From Lonepinella koalarum (GTDB lineage Bacteria > Pseudomonadota > Gammaproteobacteria > Enterobacterales > Pasteurellaceae), in the NCBI RefSeq assembly GCF_042926695.1, contig NZ_CP170642.1, positions 186,001-250,000 on the forward strand: a stretch of DNA of 64,000 nt. Reading direction: 5' to 3'. The position numbers and the translations under genes are program-made. Below are positions 15,761 through 25,411 of this stretch, in pieces (the stretch's first letter is position 1; each line of letters starts with the position of its first letter). The notes below the pieces were generated by a model. The model searched no databases. It had not been told where the DNA came from and saw only the letters and a program-made list of their open reading frames with translations.

Positions 15761-18232
15761 TTAAATGTTATCTTCAGTTTTATCTTCCTGCTCCGTTTCT
15801 TCTGCAAGAGATTCTTCGGATTTTTCCACCGCACTTTGGATGGTCAAATTAATTTCGGCAGAGATTAGGCGAGTGAAAATATTTGACAATTGTTGTAGTT
15901 TGGTCAAATTCACATTCCCGTTGTCATCAAAATAGCCGTTATTTTTCAGGCTATTAATAAATCCAGAGAACACTGCTTTATCAAAGAATTCTGGCGCATT
16001 GATGCCATGTAATACCGATAAACGTTGTGCTACAGATTGGCTTTCTTTTTCTAAACTCGCCCGTGACATGGTCGGATCGTTACATAATAAACTCACTGCA
16101 ATTTGATAACGTTGTAGGATCTCACGCATACCGGCAGACCAAAGTTGTAAACTGCGTACTTTGGGGCGATGAATACTGAGTAAGCCGTCGTTATATTTAA
16201 TTAATTGCTGGCGAGCTAATTCTGCAATAATGCTTGCAATGCGTGGTTGTAATTCATCGTCGTTAAAATGTAAAAATAATTCGGCACGTAAGAACGGATA
16301 AATTTTATTCACCGCATCGATTACCAAGTCTTTTTGGGTCGTTTCATAATGTAACACAATGCTAGCGACTAAAGATGGCAAGACAAATAAGTGTTGAATA
16401 TTATTGCGATAATAGGTCATTAACACTGCCGAATTGCGTTCTAAGCGGATAATTTCACCAAAATTATCTTTTTCACTTAACACGCCCACCCGATCTAAAC
16501 TTAATACATGGTTTAACATCTCTTCTGGTGTATCGGTTGGAATAATGACATCCTGTGAATAGGGGGTATTTTGTAATAATTGTTGATAACTTTCCAATTG
16601 TTCGAGTAACTGTTCACGCGATAAAGCACGTTGCCGCGATGATAATAAGGCGGTACCAGTCAAGTTCATTGCATTCACCGCTGCGGCATTATTAATATTT
16701 ACCATGACTTGATTGGCTACTTGATCCACCGCTTGGTTAAACCAACTTGGGCGTTCTTCTTGCAGGGTTTGTTTCCAAGCTGGATAATGTTGCGTTAAGT
16801 AATTATTAAGTGAAATCGGTTCGCCAAAATTTACATAACCTTTACCAAGATTACGTAATTTTTTAATTACCCGTAACACTAAGCCGGCGTTTTCTTTCTC
16901 TTTGGCGGCACCCCGTAATTCTTTGGCATAAGTATCTACTTCAAGTACGTGTTCATAACCCACATAAACTGGCACCAAGGAAATTGGGCGCGTTTGTCCT
17001 TGTTGTAAGGCTTGTAAGGTCATGGATACCATGCCGGTTTTCGGTGCCAGCAGACGACCAGTACGAGAACGCCCGCCTTCAATAAAGAATTCAACCGCAT
17101 AACCACGGTGGAATAATTCCGCTAAATATTCACGGAATAAGGTTGAATAAAGGCGATTGCCTTTGAACGTGCGGCGAATAAAAAAGGCACCGCCACGGCG
17201 GAATAGCCCACCCACTGGCCAGAAATTGAGATTGATCCCCGCCGCAATATGAGGAGTGACTAAGCCTTGATGGTAAAGCACATAAGAGAGTAATAGATAG
17301 TCAATATGGCTACGATGGCAAGGAATATAGACGATTTCATGTCCTTCTAAAGCAAGTCTACGTACCCGATCGGCGTTCTGTACATCAATGCCTTGGTACA
17401 GCTTATTCCATAACCAACGTAAAAAACGATCGGCAACACGCAAACTTTCATAGCTAACATTTGCCGCAATTTCATCCAGAATCTTTTGCGCTTCTTGGGT
17501 GGCTTTTTCATGGCTAATATTTTTCACTTTTGCTTCATCGTCAATGGCTTGTAAAATCGTTGCTGACTGCAACAGTTTTTTGAACATCGCTTGACGATTT
17601 GGTAAACGTGGACCCGCCGCTGAAATACGCTGTTTAGCAAAGTGTATTTTCGCAACTCGAGCCAGTTTTTGCGCAATTTTTTCGTCTGCGCCGTGTTCGT
17701 TCACCATATAACGTAGCGAAACTGCTTGTGAGAAACGTACAAACGTATCGCGCCCAAACCAAATGGCGGCAAAAATTTTTTGCACGCTATTAAGCAAACG
17801 TAATTTCGGCAAGCCGTTTTTATCCTCTTGACCGGGTGAGCGTCCCCATAATACAGAGCCGGGAACGAGTTGAACATTTAAATCAGGTGAAGCGCGGTGT
17901 AATTCTAAGTATTTATAAAAGATTTTTTCGGTTTCTTTTTTTGCCCCTTTTGATTTAAAAAAGCTGTGCCCCTCATCTAGAAATACATAGCGCGGTACTG
18001 ATTCACCATTAATTTGATTAGCTTGCAACGGATCAGGTAAGCCGACATGCAAACAGTTACGTTGAAAGATGAGCAAATCCGTTTGTGATGTATAGGGAAG
18101 CACATACACAAAGGGTTGCTTAATATCAAGTGCCAATTCTTCTATTGGATGATGTGGAATAGAATTGTTTTTTACTAAAAATGATAATGGTATAGTTAAA
18201 ATTTTACGGTATAAATTGATGAGTATTGACAT
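15761..18232 (-). CDS. plsB: Glycerol-3-phosphate acyltransferase
   Basis: 823 aa membrane-associated enzyme that makes lysophosphatidate from glycerol 3-phosphate and acyl-CoA or acyl-ACP, the first step of phospholipid synthesis. The acyltransferase motifs are visible: 'CHRSHIDYLLL' (H-x4-D), 'GAFFIRRTF', 'EFFIEGGRSRTGRLL' and 'LVPVYVGYE'. The start at 18232 is preferred to 18256 because AAGGGA precedes it and the protein then begins MSILINLYRKIL like its relatives. The acidic C-terminal tail (ESLAEETEQEDK) is not conserved. It is divergent from acnB. Confidence 0.96.
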   Translation of the reverse strand: MSILINLYRKILTIPLSFLVKNNSIPHHPIEELALDIKQPFVYVLPYTSQTDLLIFQRNCLHVGLPDPLQANQINGESVPRYVFLDEGHSFFKSKGAKKETEKIFYKYLELHRASPDLNVQLVPGSVLWGRSPGQEDKNGLPKLRLLNSVQKIFAAIWFGRDTFVRFSQAVSLRYMVNEHGADEKIAQKLARVAKIHFAKQRISAAGPRLPNRQAMFKKLLQSATILQAIDDEAKVKNISHEKATQEAQKILDEIAANVSYESLRVADRFLRWLWNKLYQGIDVQNADRVRRLALEGHEIVYIPCHRSHIDYLLLSYVLYHQGLVTPHIAAGINLNFWPVGGLFRRGGAFFIRRTFKGNRLYSTLFREYLAELFHRGYAVEFFIEGGRSRTGRLLAPKTGMVSMTLQALQQGQTRPISLVPVYVGYEHVLEVDTYAKELRGAAKEKENAGLVLRVIKKLRNLGKGYVNFGEPISLNNYLTQHYPAWKQTLQEERPSWFNQAVDQVANQVMVNINNAAAVNAMNLTGTALLSSRQRALSREQLLEQLESYQQLLQNTPYSQDVIIPTDTPEEMLNHVLSLDRVGVLSEKDNFGEIIRLERNSAVLMTYYRNNIQHLFVLPSLVASIVLHYETTQKDLVIDAVNKIYPFLRAELFLHFNDDELQPRIASIIAELARQQLIKYNDGLLSIHRPKVRSLQLWSAGMREILQRYQIAVSLLCNDPTMSRASLEKESQSVAQRLSVLHGINAPEFFDKAVFSGFINSLKNNGYFDDNGNVNLTKLQQLSNIFTRLISAEINLTIQSAVEKSEESLAEETEQEDKTEDNI

Positions 18233-18364
18233 TGAGAAATCCCTTATTCTTATCAAATTTTTATTAGTGTATCATAGCTTAATCATTCGTTTCAAAAAAC
18301 TTATTGTGGATAAGATAGAACAGTATTAATATGTAACAGTATTGCAACAAAATAAGGAGTTCCT

Positions 18365-20974
18365 ATGTCTAGCTTTCTACAAAATTACCAAAATCATGTA
18401 GATGAACGTGCTGCTCAAGGTGTTGTGCCAAAACCGTTAGATGCAGAACAGACAGCACAATTAATCGAATTACTTAAAAATCCCCCGGCAGAAAAAAGTG
18501 CGGTTGATTTACTCGAACTTTTTGAGACACGTATTCCGGCTGGGGTGGACGAATCCGCTTATGTGAAAGCCAGTTTTTTGGCTGCCATTACGAAAGGAGA
18601 AGCAAGTTCTCCACTCATTTCTACCGAACATGCAGTTAAACTGCTAGGTACTATGCAAGGAGGTTATAATATTGAACCCCTGTTAGCCGCACTTGATAAC
18701 CCTACTCTCGCTCCCATTGCTGCAAACGCCCTTTCTTCTACTTTACTAATGTTTGATAATTTTCATGATGTTGCTGAACGTGCCAAACAAGGCAATCGTT
18801 ACGCCCAACAAGTCTTGCAATCTTGGGCGGATGCCGAATGGTTTTTATCTCGCCCAAAATTGGCGGAAAAACTGACCGTTACTGTATTTAAAGTGACGGG
18901 CGAAACCAATACAGACGATCTTTCCCCTGCACAAGATGCTTGGTCACGTCCGGATATTCCCTTGCATGCGTTGGCGATGTTAAAAAATGAACGCGATGGC
19001 ATTGAGCCTGATGACGCTGGCAATATTGGTCCGATTAAACAGATTGAACGTTTAAAACAACAAGGTTTCCCATTAGCTTATGTGGGAGATGTGGTGGGGA
19101 CTGGTTCTTCGCGGAAATCAGCGACTAACTCGGTGCTTTGGTTTATGGGGGAAGATATTCCTTATATTCCAAATAAACGTGCTGGTGGCGTGGTACTGGG
19201 TGGTAAAATTGCACCGATTTTCTTTAACACCATGGAAGATGCCGGATCATTGCCTATTGAAGTGGATGTCAGTCAGCTCAATATGGGGGACGTAATTGAT
19301 ATTTACCCTTATGCAGGCAAAATTTGCCGCCATGATAGTGATCAAGTATTAGCTGAATTTCAATTAAAAACCAATGTATTACTGGATGAAGTGCGTGCGG
19401 GTGGACGGATTCCACTTATTATTGGGCGTGGTTTAACGCATAAAGCTCGTGTGGAATTAGGCTTGCCAGAAAGTGATGTGTTCCAAAAACCGCAAAGTGC
19501 GGTGGAAAATCACCATGGTTTTACGCTGGCGCAAAAAATGGTCGGTCGTGCCTGTGGTGTGGACGGTATTCGTCCGGGTCAATATTGTGAACCAAGAATG
19601 ACTTCGGTCGGTTCACAAGATACCACTGGACCGATGACCCGAGATGAACTCAAAGATCTGGCTTGTCTTGGTTTCTCCGCCGATTTAGTGATGCAATCTT
19701 TCTGCCATACCGCGGCTTATCCAAAACCTGTTGACGTGATCACCCATCACACTTTACCGGATTTTATTATGAATCGCGGTGGGGTTTCACTTCGTCCGGG
19801 CGACGGTGTGATCCATTCTTGGTTAAACCGTATGTTATTACCGGATACAGTGGGAACCGGTGGTGACTCCCATACGCGTTTCCCAATTGGGATTTCATTT
19901 CCAGCCGGTTCCGGCTTAGTTGCCTTTGCTGCTGCCACAGGCGTGATGCCATTGGATATGCCAGAATCCGTATTAGTCCGTTTTAAAGGTGAGATGCAAG
20001 CGGGGATTACCTTACGTGATTTAGTCCATGCGATTCCTTACTATGCGATTAAACAAGGCTTATTAACCGTGGAAAAAGCCGGTAAGAAAAATATTTTCTC
20101 TGGTCGTATTCTTGAAATTGAAGGATTGGAACATTTAAAAGTGGAACAAGCCTTTGAACTTTCTGATGCATCCGCCGAACGTTCTGCTGCTGCCTGTACG
20201 ATTAAATTAGATAAAGCGCCGATTATTGAATATTTAAATTCAAATATTGTGTTGCTGAAATATATGATTGCCGAAGGTTATGGCGATGTCAGAACCTTGG
20301 AACGTCGTATTCGAGGTATGGAAAAATGGCTCGAAAATCCAGAATTAATGCAAGCGGATCCCGATGCGGAATATGCCGCCGTGATTGATATTGATTTGGC
20401 AGAAATTAAACAGCCGATTGTCTGTGCGCCGAATGATCCTGATGACGCTCGTTTATTATCGGAAGTTCAAGGCGATAAAATAGATGAAGTGTTTATCGGT
20501 TCTTGTATGACCAATATCGGACATTTCCGTGCGGCAGGTAAATTATTAGCGAAATTTAAAGAGATGATCCCAACCAAATTATGGATTGCACCGCCTACCA
20601 AAATGGATGCCTCTTTGCTGAGCGATGAGGGGTATTACAGTATTTTTGGTAAAAGTGGCGCGCGAATTGAAATCCCGGGCTGTTCACTTTGTATGGGGAA
20701 CCAAGCTCGTGTGGCTAATAAAGCAACGGTGGTTTCAACATCAACCCGTAACTTCCCGAACCGTTTAGGGCAAGGCGCGAATGTTTATCTTGCATCTGCC
20801 GAGCTTGCAGCGGTCGCTGCCTTATTAGGACGTTTACCAAGTCCGGATGAATATTTATCTTATGCCAATGACCTACAGCAAGATAAAGAAGATACTTATC
20901 GCTATATGAATTTTGATCAAATTAATAGTTATACCCAAAAATCAGATAATGTGATTTTTCAAACTGCATTGTAA
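18365..20974 (+). CDS. acnB: Aconitate hydratase B
   Basis: 869 aa, the usual AcnB length. Interconverts citrate and isocitrate with a 4Fe-4S cluster. The order of domains is that of AcnB: N-terminal HEAT-like domain, swivel domain ('GDVVGTGSSRKSATNS'), then the cluster domain with 'SCMTNIGHFRAAGK' and 'PGCSLCMGNQARV', which provide the three cysteines. The ATG follows AAGGAG. It is monocistronic, with a terminator right after. Uptake signals lie inside the gene. In other bacteria apo-AcnB also binds mRNA; nothing here tests that. Confidence 0.98.
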   Translation: MSSFLQNYQNHVDERAAQGVVPKPLDAEQTAQLIELLKNPPAEKSAVDLLELFETRIPAGVDESAYVKASFLAAITKGEASSPLISTEHAVKLLGTMQGGYNIEPLLAALDNPTLAPIAANALSSTLLMFDNFHDVAERAKQGNRYAQQVLQSWADAEWFLSRPKLAEKLTVTVFKVTGETNTDDLSPAQDAWSRPDIPLHALAMLKNERDGIEPDDAGNIGPIKQIERLKQQGFPLAYVGDVVGTGSSRKSATNSVLWFMGEDIPYIPNKRAGGVVLGGKIAPIFFNTMEDAGSLPIEVDVSQLNMGDVIDIYPYAGKICRHDSDQVLAEFQLKTNVLLDEVRAGGRIPLIIGRGLTHKARVELGLPESDVFQKPQSAVENHHGFTLAQKMVGRACGVDGIRPGQYCEPRMTSVGSQDTTGPMTRDELKDLACLGFSADLVMQSFCHTAAYPKPVDVITHHTLPDFIMNRGGVSLRPGDGVIHSWLNRMLLPDTVGTGGDSHTRFPIGISFPAGSGLVAFAAATGVMPLDMPESVLVRFKGEMQAGITLRDLVHAIPYYAIKQGLLTVEKAGKKNIFSGRILEIEGLEHLKVEQAFELSDASAERSAAACTIKLDKAPIIEYLNSNIVLLKYMIAEGYGDVRTLERRIRGMEKWLENPELMQADPDAEYAAVIDIDLAEIKQPIVCAPNDPDDARLLSEVQGDKIDEVFIGSCMTNIGHFRAAGKLLAKFKEMIPTKLWIAPPTKMDASLLSDEGYYSIFGKSGARIEIPGCSLCMGNQARVANKATVVSTSTRNFPNRLGQGANVYLASAELAAVAALLGRLPSPDEYLSYANDLQQDKEDTYRYMNFDQINSYTQKSDNVIFQTAL

Positions 20975-20998
20975 CATTTTGATTTTGTTTGTTATTAC

Positions 20999-21030
20999 AA
21001 GGTGCGTTTCATGGCGCACCTTATATTTTT
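20999..21030 (+). terminator. Terminator after acnB
   Basis: AAGGTGCG (20999-21006) and CGCACCTT (21015-21022) form an 8-bp perfect stem with an 8-base loop, followed by ATATTTTTT. Confidence 0.88.
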
Positions 21031-21046
21031 TATTGGAGAGCATTGA

Positions 21047-22138
21047 TTGGAAGCCCGTTATTATATTATTTTTGCCGCGGTCTTTGCCGCATTACAATTA
21101 TTTCTTTATTTTTTTAACCGCACTTTAGGTTGGCTGTATGGATCGCTATTATCGCAACAAGGGCGTTATGCTTTTGTGATATTAAGCTATATTTTGGCGA
21201 ACAGCATAATTTTGTTAACCATTTTTCGCGTTTATCCTAGCTTATTTCGCGTGACACCTTATATCATCGTGTTGTTACTTTATTCTACCTTTGTCAGTAT
21301 GGCGTTAGGTATTATTTGGTGGCTAGCTAAACATTATTTCGTTACGCCACGTTTGCTCGCTTGGGCTTATCCTATGGCGATGTTAGGGTTAATCATTGTC
21401 AGTGTTTATAATGCCTACACGCCAAAGGTGGTGCATTATCAAATTACGCTGGATAAACCACTTAATAAGCCCTTACGTATTGGTGTGGCAAGCGATTTTC
21501 ATTTGGGCAAATTGTTCGGTGCCAAACAGCTTGATCAATTGGCGGAGATTTTTAATCAACAAAACGTCGATTTAATTTTACTGCCCGGTGATATTATGGA
21601 CGACAATGTGGATGCCTATTTAAGCCAACAAATGCAACCCAGCCTAGCCAAACTAAAGGCACCGTTGGGAGTTTATGCCACCTTAGGCAATCACGATTTC
21701 TTTGGCGATCAAAAACGGATTGCGCAACAAATTAAACAAGCTGGCATCAACGTATTGTGGGATCAAACGGAAACTATTAATAATGAGTTTGTAATTGTGG
21801 GGCGTAATGATGATTTAGTCAAAGATCGCCCAAGTACCGCACAGTTAATTCAATCCGTGGATACCCGTTTACCGATTTTTGTATTAGATCATCGTCCGAC
21901 CGAAATTGAACAGATTTCACAATTACCAGTGGATTTATTGGTAGCCGGTCACACCCACAATGGACAAATTTTCCCCGCTAATTTGATCACCAAATTAACT
22001 TATCGCCTTGCCTATGGTTATGAAAAAATCGGCAACGGTCATTTCATTGTTACCTCAGGCTACGGCTTTTGGGGAATTCCAATGCGATTGGGCAGCCAAT
22101 CAGAAGTGGTGATTATTGATATGAAAGGGAAACCGTAA
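21047..22138 (+). CDS. Membrane-anchored metallophosphoesterase (YkuE-like)
   Basis: 363 aa. The first 125 residues hold four hydrophobic helices; the rest is a calcineurin-type phosphoesterase domain with 'ASDFHLG' (D-x-H), 'LLPGDIMDD', 'TLGNHDFF', 'LDHRP' and 'AGHTHNGQ'. The domain probably works at the membrane face. The substrate is unknown; distant relatives (LpxH-like, YkuE) act on lipids or nucleotides. The start is TTG at 21047, with GGAGAG placed 6 bases upstream. It stands alone between the acnB terminator and its own terminator. Confidence 0.85.
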   Translation: MEARYYIIFAAVFAALQLFLYFFNRTLGWLYGSLLSQQGRYAFVILSYILANSIILLTIFRVYPSLFRVTPYIIVLLLYSTFVSMALGIIWWLAKHYFVTPRLLAWAYPMAMLGLIIVSVYNAYTPKVVHYQITLDKPLNKPLRIGVASDFHLGKLFGAKQLDQLAEIFNQQNVDLILLPGDIMDDNVDAYLSQQMQPSLAKLKAPLGVYATLGNHDFFGDQKRIAQQIKQAGINVLWDQTETINNEFVIVGRNDDLVKDRPSTAQLIQSVDTRLPIFVLDHRPTEIEQISQLPVDLLVAGHTHNGQIFPANLITKLTYRLAYGYEKIGNGHFIVTSGYGFWGIPMRLGSQSEVVIIDMKGKP

Positions 22139-22152
22139 TTCAACAGCAACAG

Positions 22153-22185
22153 TAGGTGTGTACAAACACACCTAGCTGATTTTTT
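22153..22185 (+). terminator. Terminator after the metallophosphoesterase gene
   Basis: TAGGTGTGT (22153-22161) and ACACACCTA (22166-22174) form a perfect 9-bp stem with a 4-base loop, followed by GCTGATTTTTT. Confidence 0.88.
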
Positions 22186-22192
22186 AATATTA

Positions 22193-23299
22193 TTATTTTT
22201 TCAACACCACCATATCATCACGGTGCACCGCTACCGCGCCATATTCATAGCCAAGAATTTGTTCAATTTGTTGTGATTTTTTACCTTGAATAAGCTGCAA
22301 TGCATCACTGTTATAACGTGGCATGCCAAGGGCAATATCTTTACCGCTTTGCGTGCGGATTTTGACCACTTCACCACGGGAAAAACGTCCTACCACGGCG
22401 ACAATACCAGCGGGTAATAAAGATTTTTGTTGAATTAACACCGCACTTTCTGCGCCATCATCAATAATAATGGTACCCGCAGACGGAGCGGCAAATAGCC
22501 ATCGTTTACGGCTTTCAAGATGTTCGGCGGGTACGGTGAATTTGGTACCGATAGCTTGACCGTAAGCTAAATCCACAATCACATTTTCACGATTACCGGA
22601 TACGATAATGGTTTCAATGCCTGAACGCGTTGCTACATCTGCGGCGGTAATTTTAGTTGACATACCACCAGTGCCTAAATGGGTACCACTACCTCCCGCA
22701 ATAACGCGAATATGATCATTAATTTGTGCTACCACTGGAATGAGTTGTGCATCAGGGTTTTTACGCGGATCGCTATCAAATAGACCTTGTTGATCAGTCA
22801 ATAAATAAAGTTGATCAGCTTGCACCAAAATAGCAACCAATGCCGATAAATTATCATTATCGCCCACTTTTATTTCAGCGGTAGCGACCGCATCATTTTC
22901 ATTAATGACCGGAATAATATGATTATCTAACAGAGCATGCAGGGTATCGCGAGCATTGAGAAAACGCTCACGGTCTTCAATATCCGCTCGGCTGAGTAAA
23001 ATTTGTCCAATATGAATATCATAGATAGCAAACAGCTGTTGCCACGTTTGAATTAACTGGCTTTGTCCGACAGCTGCCAATAATTGCTTGGAAGCGATTG
23101 TCGGGGGTAATGCGGGATGGTTTAAATAATCACGCCCAGCCGCAATGGCACCAGAGGTAACAATCACAATGCGATAACCTGCTTGATGTAGTTGGGCGAA
23201 TTGGCGTACAATTTCGATCATGTGTGGACGATTTAATGTTGGCGAACCCTGTGTTAGGGTACTCGTGCCGAATTTAACGACAATCGTTTTTTGTGTCAT
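22193..23299 (-). CDS. proB: Glutamate 5-kinase
   Basis: 368 aa. First enzyme of proline synthesis: glutamate plus ATP to glutamyl 5-phosphate. The N-terminal amino-acid kinase domain has 'VVKFGTSTLT', 'VTSGAIAAGRDYL', 'NENDAVAT' and 'GTGGMSTKITAA'. A C-terminal PUA domain follows from about residue 275 (GIVAVVGRFSRGEVV...), giving the full-length form. proA is not adjacent, so here proB is separate, as in several Pasteurellaceae. The start ATG at 23299 is clear. It is divergent from the yjjP-like gene. Confidence 0.96.
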   Translation of the reverse strand: MTQKTIVVKFGTSTLTQGSPTLNRPHMIEIVRQFAQLHQAGYRIVIVTSGAIAAGRDYLNHPALPPTIASKQLLAAVGQSQLIQTWQQLFAIYDIHIGQILLSRADIEDRERFLNARDTLHALLDNHIIPVINENDAVATAEIKVGDNDNLSALVAILVQADQLYLLTDQQGLFDSDPRKNPDAQLIPVVAQINDHIRVIAGGSGTHLGTGGMSTKITAADVATRSGIETIIVSGNRENVIVDLAYGQAIGTKFTVPAEHLESRKRWLFAAPSAGTIIIDDGAESAVLIQQKSLLPAGIVAVVGRFSRGEVVKIRTQSGKDIALGMPRYNSDALQLIQGKKSQQIEQILGYEYGAVAVHRDDMVVLKK

Positions 23300-23454
23300 A
23301 ATAAGATTCTCAAGATTAAAAATGTGCTTAAGTTTACCTTAAAATTTAAAAAAATCATTAAATTTCTAACCGCACTTTTGTTGATTTAAGACAAATCAAA
23401 ATGTTGTAAAAAAGCTTATAATATGTCGCTAAAAATATGAGTTAGGATCAAGGT

Positions 23455-24252
23455 ATGGAAGAAGATAAACAACAAGATAAACAACAAGAAGATCAACAAC
23501 GTGAAATTACTAGGCTTTGTGTTCTGGTTGCGCAATTATTATTGCAGCACGGGGCAGAAAGTACGGTAGTTGCTCAAAGTGCAGTGCGTTTAGGTAAAGC
23601 ACTGGGAGCCGCTACTGTGGAATGTGCGTTGACCCCAAATGCGATTATTTTAACCACAGTACAAAATGATCACTGCATTACTACTACCAGACAAAATAGC
23701 GATAAAGGCATTAATATGCAAGTGGTCACAGCAGTACAACGTATTGTTATTTCAGCTGAACATCATATTTATGATATTCATTTAGTACGAAAAAAATTAG
23801 AACAAATCAAACCGTTGAAATACAATCGTTGGTTGGTCGTATTTATGATTGGCTTGTCTTGTGCCTGTTTTTCTCACCTTTCCGGCGGTAATCATATTAT
23901 TTTTGGTATTACATTTGTGGCGGCTGCGGTGGCAATGTTTGTGCGACAAGAATTAGCTAAACGACATTTTAACCCATTAATTGTGTTTGGGGTGACGGCT
24001 TTTGTTGCCACCTTAATTTCGGGTTGGGCGTTAAAACTGAATTTGGGTAACAACCCACAAATTGCACTCGCGTCCAGTGTGTTATTGCTCGTCCCCGGTT
24101 TCCCATTAGTCAATTCCATCGCAGATATTTTAAAAGGGCATATTGGTATGGGATGGGCGAGATGGACTTTAGCGACGGTGCTAACCTTTGGTGCTTGCAT
24201 GGGAATTGTTCTTGCTTTAAATGTATTACATATTCCACATTGGGGAGGTTAA
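23455..24252 (+). CDS. yjjP: YjjP/ThrE family exporter subunit, larger part
   Basis: 265 aa: a cytosolic N-terminal half (ThrE_1 domain; 'LLLQHGAESTVVAQSAVRLGKALG') and a membrane half with about five helices ('LLVPGFPLVNSIADILKGH' is a family signature). With YjjB it forms a split ThrE exporter; in E. coli YjjPB exports succinate, and homologues export threonine or serine. The substrate here is not known. The first residues contain a direct repeat DKQQ-DKQQ from a 12-bp DNA duplication (23464-23487). It overlaps in transcription with yjjB: only one base separates them. Confidence 0.88.
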   Translation: MEEDKQQDKQQEDQQREITRLCVLVAQLLLQHGAESTVVAQSAVRLGKALGAATVECALTPNAIILTTVQNDHCITTTRQNSDKGINMQVVTAVQRIVISAEHHIYDIHLVRKKLEQIKPLKYNRWLVVFMIGLSCACFSHLSGGNHIIFGITFVAAAVAMFVRQELAKRHFNPLIVFGVTAFVATLISGWALKLNLGNNPQIALASSVLLLVPGFPLVNSIADILKGHIGMGWARWTLATVLTFGACMGIVLALNVLHIPHWGG

Positions 24253-24253
24253 G

Positions 24254-24718
24254 ATGGATTTAATTTGGTTATTACTAGATGATATGTTTTTTGCAGCCAT
24301 TCCCGCTGTAGGTTTTGCCTTGATTTTTAATGTGCCACCTAAAGCACTGATTTATTGTGCAATTTTAGGCGCAATGGGGCATAGCTTCCGTACCTTGTTA
24401 TTGCATTTTGATGTGTCTTTAGTACTTGCCACATTGTTGGCATCTGCATTAATTGGTTTTGCCGGCGTGCATATTTCGCAACGTTATTTAGCTCACCCTA
24501 AAGTATTTACTGTGGCAGCGATTATTCCTATGATTCCGGGCATTTATGCCTATAAAGCGATGATTGCGGTTGTGCAAATCAATTATCAGGGTTATTCACC
24601 AGAACTTTATGAGCATATGATTAACGATTTTATTAAAACGGGATTCTTGCTGGGCGCCTTAGTGTTTGGTTTGGCGTTACCAAGATTAATGTTTTATCGA
24701 AACACACCAGTAATTTAA
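24254..24718 (+). CDS. yjjB: YjjB/ThrE family exporter subunit, smaller part
   Basis: 154 aa, almost entirely four to five membrane helices. 'FTVAAIIPMIPGIYAYKAM' is the ThrE_2 (DUF3815) signature. The ATG at 24254 follows GGGGAGGT placed within the end of the yjjP-like gene; an upstream in-frame extension to 24221 would overlap that gene and is not used. The tight spacing argues for translational coupling and a 1:1 complex with YjjP. The pair ends at an uptake-signal inverted repeat acting as terminator. Confidence 0.88.
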   Translation: MDLIWLLLDDMFFAAIPAVGFALIFNVPPKALIYCAILGAMGHSFRTLLLHFDVSLVLATLLASALIGFAGVHISQRYLAHPKVFTVAAIIPMIPGIYAYKAMIAVVQINYQGYSPELYEHMINDFIKTGFLLGALVFGLALPRLMFYRNTPVI

Positions 24719-24727
24719 GTTTATGCT

Positions 24728-24791
24728 AAAAGTGCGGTGTTTTTATTGATAATTTCTGTTGAAATTGTTTTGGAATTTTCACCGCACTTTT
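24728..24791. terminator. Paired uptake signals forming a terminator (yjjB / tdk)
   Basis: AAAAGTGCGGTG (24728-24739) and CACCGCACTTTT (24780-24791) are exact reverse complements with a 40-base loop, between convergent genes. Both arms contain the 9-base DNA uptake core. Inverted uptake pairs used as terminators are known in Haemophilus. Confidence 0.75.
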
Positions 24792-24794
24792 TGC

Positions 24795-25370
24795 TTACTC
24801 AATCATTTCCTTATAATGCTGCCGACAAACGGAGAGATATTTATCATTTCCGCCAATTTCAATTTGTTTTCCGTCTTTTACCACTTCACCTTGTTCATTT
24901 AAACGCAACACAAAATTTGCTTTGCGACCGCAATAGCAAATGGTTTTCAGTTCTTCTAATTGATCCGCCCAAGCGAGTAAATGTTGACTGCCTTCAAATA
25001 AATTCGCCTGAAAATCCGTGCGTAAGCCGTAACATAACACAGGAATATTCAATTTATCCACCACATCACTTAATTGACGAACCTGTGCTTGGCTGAGAAA
25101 TTGGGCTTCATCAACTAAAATACAGTGTAATTTCTCATGTTCTAAATGTTGTTTGATTTCTTCCCATAGATTACTGTTTTTATTAAATAATTTAGCTGGT
25201 TGACTGATACCAATACGGGAGGTGATTCGCCCTACCCCAAAACGATCGTCAATCGCTGCCGTGTAAAGCAGCACATTCATTTGACGTTCCACATAGTTGT
25301 AGGCGGATTGTAACAGGGTAGTGGATTTCCCTGCGTTCATGGTGGAATAGTAAAAATAAAGTTTAGCCAT
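24795..25370 (-). CDS. tdk: Thymidine kinase
   Basis: 191 aa type II thymidine kinase of nucleotide salvage. Walker A is 'YYSTMNAGKSTTLLQ'; Walker B 'CILVDEAQFLS'; the lasso and zinc region has 'ICYCGRKANFVLR' and a last cysteine in 'VCRQHYKE'. Length and motifs match the E. coli and H. influenzae enzymes. It lies downstream of tsaD on the same strand, 41 bases apart, and may share its transcript. Confidence 0.96.
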   Translation of the reverse strand: MAKLYFYYSTMNAGKSTTLLQSAYNYVERQMNVLLYTAAIDDRFGVGRITSRIGISQPAKLFNKNSNLWEEIKQHLEHEKLHCILVDEAQFLSQAQVRQLSDVVDKLNIPVLCYGLRTDFQANLFEGSQHLLAWADQLEELKTICYCGRKANFVLRLNEQGEVVKDGKQIEIGGNDKYLSVCRQHYKEMIE

Positions 25371-25411
25371 GGTTCTTAACCCTTTAACTGCAGTATTTTT
25401 TTGTTAAGTTT

